From CAVSIP01 sp963728075 (GTDB lineage Bacteria; Actinomycetota; Actinomycetes; JAFAQI01; DASSKL01), in assembly GCA_963728075.1 (NCBI GenBank), contig CAVSIP010000008.1, forward strand, positions 124,001 to 188,000: a stretch of DNA of 64,000 nucleotides. The letters are read 5' to 3'. This document shows, one piece after another, positions 62,270-64,000 of the stretch (within the stretch, counting starts at the first letter, position 1; every line of letters starts with the position of its first letter). The notes beneath the pieces are model-generated. The model was not told the DNA's origin. It saw nothing but the letters and a program-made list of their open reading frames with translations, and made no database searches. Position numbers and translations under genes: made by a program.

Positions 62270-62788
62270 TCAGTCCAGCCGGCGCAGCGACTGCCGGTAG
62301 CGCCGCCCGTTCGCCACGTACGACGCCACACCCGCGGCGATCATCTCCCGGCGCACCACGTCGGGCTTGATCCGCGCCGGCACGCCGAGGGCCATCGCGC
62401 CGGCCGGTACCTCCATGTCGTTGGGTACCACCGCGCCCGCGCCCACCAGCGCACCGGTCCGGATGACGGCGCGATGGAGGACCACAGACCCTGACCCGAC
62501 CAGGCAGCCGTCCTCGATCGTGCACCCCTCGAGGTGAGCGATGTGACCAACGACACAGTCGGCACCGATGCGTGTCGGCAGGATCTCGGTAGCGTGCACG
62601 ACGGTGCCGTCCTGGACGGACGTCCGCGCGCCCACGGAGATCTCGCCGTAGTCGCCGCGGAGCACGGCACCGGGCCACACGGTCGCCTCGGCGGCGATGG
62701 TGACGGCACCGATCACCACGGCGTCGGGGTGCACGAAGGCGTCCGCAGCGATGGAAGGGACACGTTCACCGAGCGCGTAGACGGGCAC
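62270..62788 (-). CDS. gamma carbonic anhydrase-like hexapeptide-repeat protein
   Basis: 172 residues of left-handed beta-helix repeats: GAVTIAAEATVWPGAVLRGD, ISVGARTSVQDGTVVHATE and GADCVVGHIAHLEGCTIEDG contain the three zinc-binding histidines of the gamma-CA (CamH/YrdA) family. Whether it hydrates CO2 or only binds is unclear. The GTG start is leaderless, TAGGTT-CCGCGC-GTG. Divergent from the DUF4193 gene. Confidence 0.9.
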   Translation of the reverse strand: MPVYALGERVPSIAADAFVHPDAVVIGAVTIAAEATVWPGAVLRGDYGEISVGARTSVQDGTVVHATEILPTRIGADCVVGHIAHLEGCTIEDGCLVGSGSVVLHRAVIRTGALVGAGAVVPNDMEVPAGAMALGVPARIKPDVVRREMIAAGVASYVANGRRYRQSLRRLD

Positions 62789-62794
62789 GCGCGG

Positions 62795-62800
62795 AACCTA
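62795..62800 (-). promoter_or_regulatory. -10 element of a leaderless promoter (gamma carbonic anhydrase gene)
   Basis: TAGGTT followed by six bases and GTG 62788; the same hexamer as the 46081-46134 promoter pair. Confidence 0.55.
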
Positions 62801-62946
62801 TCGGCAGCCCCGTACGTGTCCTTCTGGGCGGGGAGGGCACAATGCGCCGGCCGGGCCACGGTCGGCCGGCGAAATCCGACCACGGAAACGGGCACACGGC
62901 GGCCCTGTTGTGCGTTACAAGGCGGTACGAGAAAGGCGAGGGCTCC

Positions 62947-63243
62947 ATGGCAACTGACTACGACACTCCACGCACCAACGACGACGACATCGGCGAGGAC
63001 AGCCTCGAGGAGCTGAAGTCGCGCCGTGACGCGCAGACCGGCAGCGTCGACGTGGACGAGGCCGACCTGGCCGAGTCGCTGGAGCTCCCCGGCGCGGACC
63101 TGTCCGGCGAGGAGCTGGCGATCAAGGTGCTGCCGCGGCAGGCGGACGAGTTCACCTGCTCGCGCTGCTTCCTGGTCCACCACCGCAGCCAGCTGGCGAG
63201 CGAGAAGAACGGCCAGCTCATCTGTCGCGAGTGCGCCGCCTGA
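62947..63243 (+). CDS. DUF4193 family protein
   Basis: 98 residues. Acidic first half (TNDDDIGEDSLEELKSRRDA, DEADLAESLELPGADLSGEE), then a zinc-ribbon end FTCSRCFLVHHRSQLA with CRECAA. This is the conserved actinobacterial DUF4193 pattern; in mycobacteria and streptomycetes it is a very abundant small protein of unknown role. GAAAGGCGAGG serves as ribosome site for ATG 62947. Confidence 0.9.
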   Translation: MATDYDTPRTNDDDIGEDSLEELKSRRDAQTGSVDVDEADLAESLELPGADLSGEELAIKVLPRQADEFTCSRCFLVHHRSQLASEKNGQLICRECAA

Positions 63244-63245
63244 TC

Positions 63246-63989
63246 GTGTCTGCCGCGGATACGGACACCGACCGGGCCGCTGCCCGCTCCGACCTGGAGA
63301 CGTTGGTCTCCCGGTTCACGGACGGGGAGCGGCTCGACCGTGCCGCGCGGGCGCGTCTGGTGGCTGCCCTCGCCCGTCTGCTCGCCGCCAGCGCGCGTAC
63401 GGCGGGCGCGGCCGGCCTCGCGAGCGGTCGCTGGCTCGTCGAGCGCGCGATCGAGCTGGCCCCGCACGTCCCCGTACGCGACCTCGCCACCCTGCGTGAG
63501 CACCATGACGGGCGGACCGGCGACGCGCTCGCCGAGTCGCTCGTCACCGGTGCGACGCGCGCCACAGCGGCTGTCGGTGCGGCCAGCGGTGCCCTGGCGA
63601 CCGCCGAGTACGCCGCCCCGCCGCTCCTGCTCGCCGTGCCCGTCGAGCTGGCCGCCGAGACCCTCGCCATCCTCGCCATCGAGCTCAAGCTCATCGCCGA
63701 GCTCCACGAGGTGTACGGGCACTCCGTCCCCGGCTCGGGGACCCAGCGGGCGGCCGCGTACCTGACGGCCTGGGCCCGTCGCCGGGGGATTGACCCCAGC
63801 GGCCCGGGCCTGGTCACCGCCCTGTCCGGCGCCGCGCGCCGCGAGCTGCGTCGCCGCCTCGTCCGCCGCCTCGGCCGCAACGTGTCCAGCTTCGCGCCGT
63901 TCCTCACCGGCGCCATCGCCGGCGCGGAGCTCAACCGCCGCGAGACCCGCCAGCTCGGCGACGCGATCGCCGCCGACCTGCGCCACTAG
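63246..63989 (+). CDS. conserved hypothetical protein with hydrophobic central region
   Basis: 247 residues from GTG 63246, three bases past the DUF4193 stop; a GTG at 63231 overlapping that gene is the alternative. Recurring segments: LDRAARARLVAALARLLAAS, VRDLATLREHHDGRTGDALA, VGAASGALATAEYAAPPLLL, AAETLAILAIELKLIAELHE and a Gly-rich VSSFAPFLTGAIAGAELNRR. I recognise it as a conserved actinobacterial family, but know of no function. One or two helices could be membrane-embedded. Probably cotranscribed with DUF4193. Confidence 0.75.
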   Translation: MSAADTDTDRAAARSDLETLVSRFTDGERLDRAARARLVAALARLLAASARTAGAAGLASGRWLVERAIELAPHVPVRDLATLREHHDGRTGDALAESLVTGATRATAAVGAASGALATAEYAAPPLLLAVPVELAAETLAILAIELKLIAELHEVYGHSVPGSGTQRAAAYLTAWARRRGIDPSGPGLVTALSGAARRELRRRLVRRLGRNVSSFAPFLTGAIAGAELNRRETRQLGDAIAADLRH

Positions 63990-64000
63990 GGAGCGTCTCC

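Overview
This is a 64 kb piece of a very GC-rich chromosome. The gene content points to an actinomycete: an HrdB/SigA-type principal sigma factor with a long charged N-terminal region, three F420-type luciferase-like oxidoreductases, DUF4193-, DUF3068- and DUF7455-type proteins, a mycobacterial/streptomycete-style sdhCAB operon, many GTG starts, and several genes whose start codon sits 6 nt after a TANNNT box (leaderless promoters). I cannot name the genus. I see no mobile element, phage, CRISPR array, tRNA or rRNA.

Layout. 0-15.8 kb is housekeeping and accessory: the end of a DrrAB-type exporter, an F420 enzyme, a probable selenocysteine OsmC-like peroxidase (2718-3173), rhodanese, a histidine phosphatase, the principal sigma factor, a broken haloalkane dehalogenase, a CPA2 antiporter with USP domains, a PhoD-like phosphatase, an aldehyde dehydrogenase, hemerythrin, CBS and NUDIX proteins. 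15.8-24.1 kb is an operon for a form II (CoxL-like) molybdenum hydroxylase, coxS-L-M followed by MoxR, VWA, XdhC, MobA-like and CoxG assembly factors. 24.2-29.6 kb carries malate synthase and glycolate oxidase glcDEF, so glycolate/glyoxylate is converted to malate next to the molybdoenzyme. 30-35 kb holds a helicase, DUF72, a TIGR02391-like protein and decayed phosphoribosyltransferase and AlkB genes. 35.3-42.7 kb has an OafA-type acyltransferase, a Baeyer-Villiger monooxygenase fused to an esterase, and a GH3 glucosidase. 43-48.5 kb has two secreted sialidase-fold proteins around a divergent pair: a probable selenocysteine peroxiredoxin (45619-46080) and an ABC ATPase. 48.5-58.3 kb contains otsA, sdhCAB, a class V aminotransferase and an inositol-phosphatase-like gene. 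58.4-64 kb has a transglycosylase, an aldehyde dehydrogenase, an F420 enzyme, a gamma carbonic anhydrase and DUF4193.

The most important observation is that two unrelated thiol-peroxidase families in this window each have an in-frame TGA exactly where the catalytic cysteine belongs, with full conservation of the reading frame on both sides and a possible stem-loop just downstream. The simplest reading is that this organism inserts selenocysteine; the Sec machinery itself is not in the window. Conventional gene calling would truncate or miss both genes.

Caution on sequence quality: otsA, sdhC, sdhA, the class V aminotransferase, the inositol-phosphatase-like gene and the transglycosylase (48.7-58.5 kb), plus the helicase at 31.06 kb, each carry one to several frameshifts, many readable as single extra bases in GC-rich contexts. 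sdhA is a core gene, so many of these are probably sequencing or assembly errors, whereas the dehalogenase, phosphoribosyltransferase and alkB lack internal segments.
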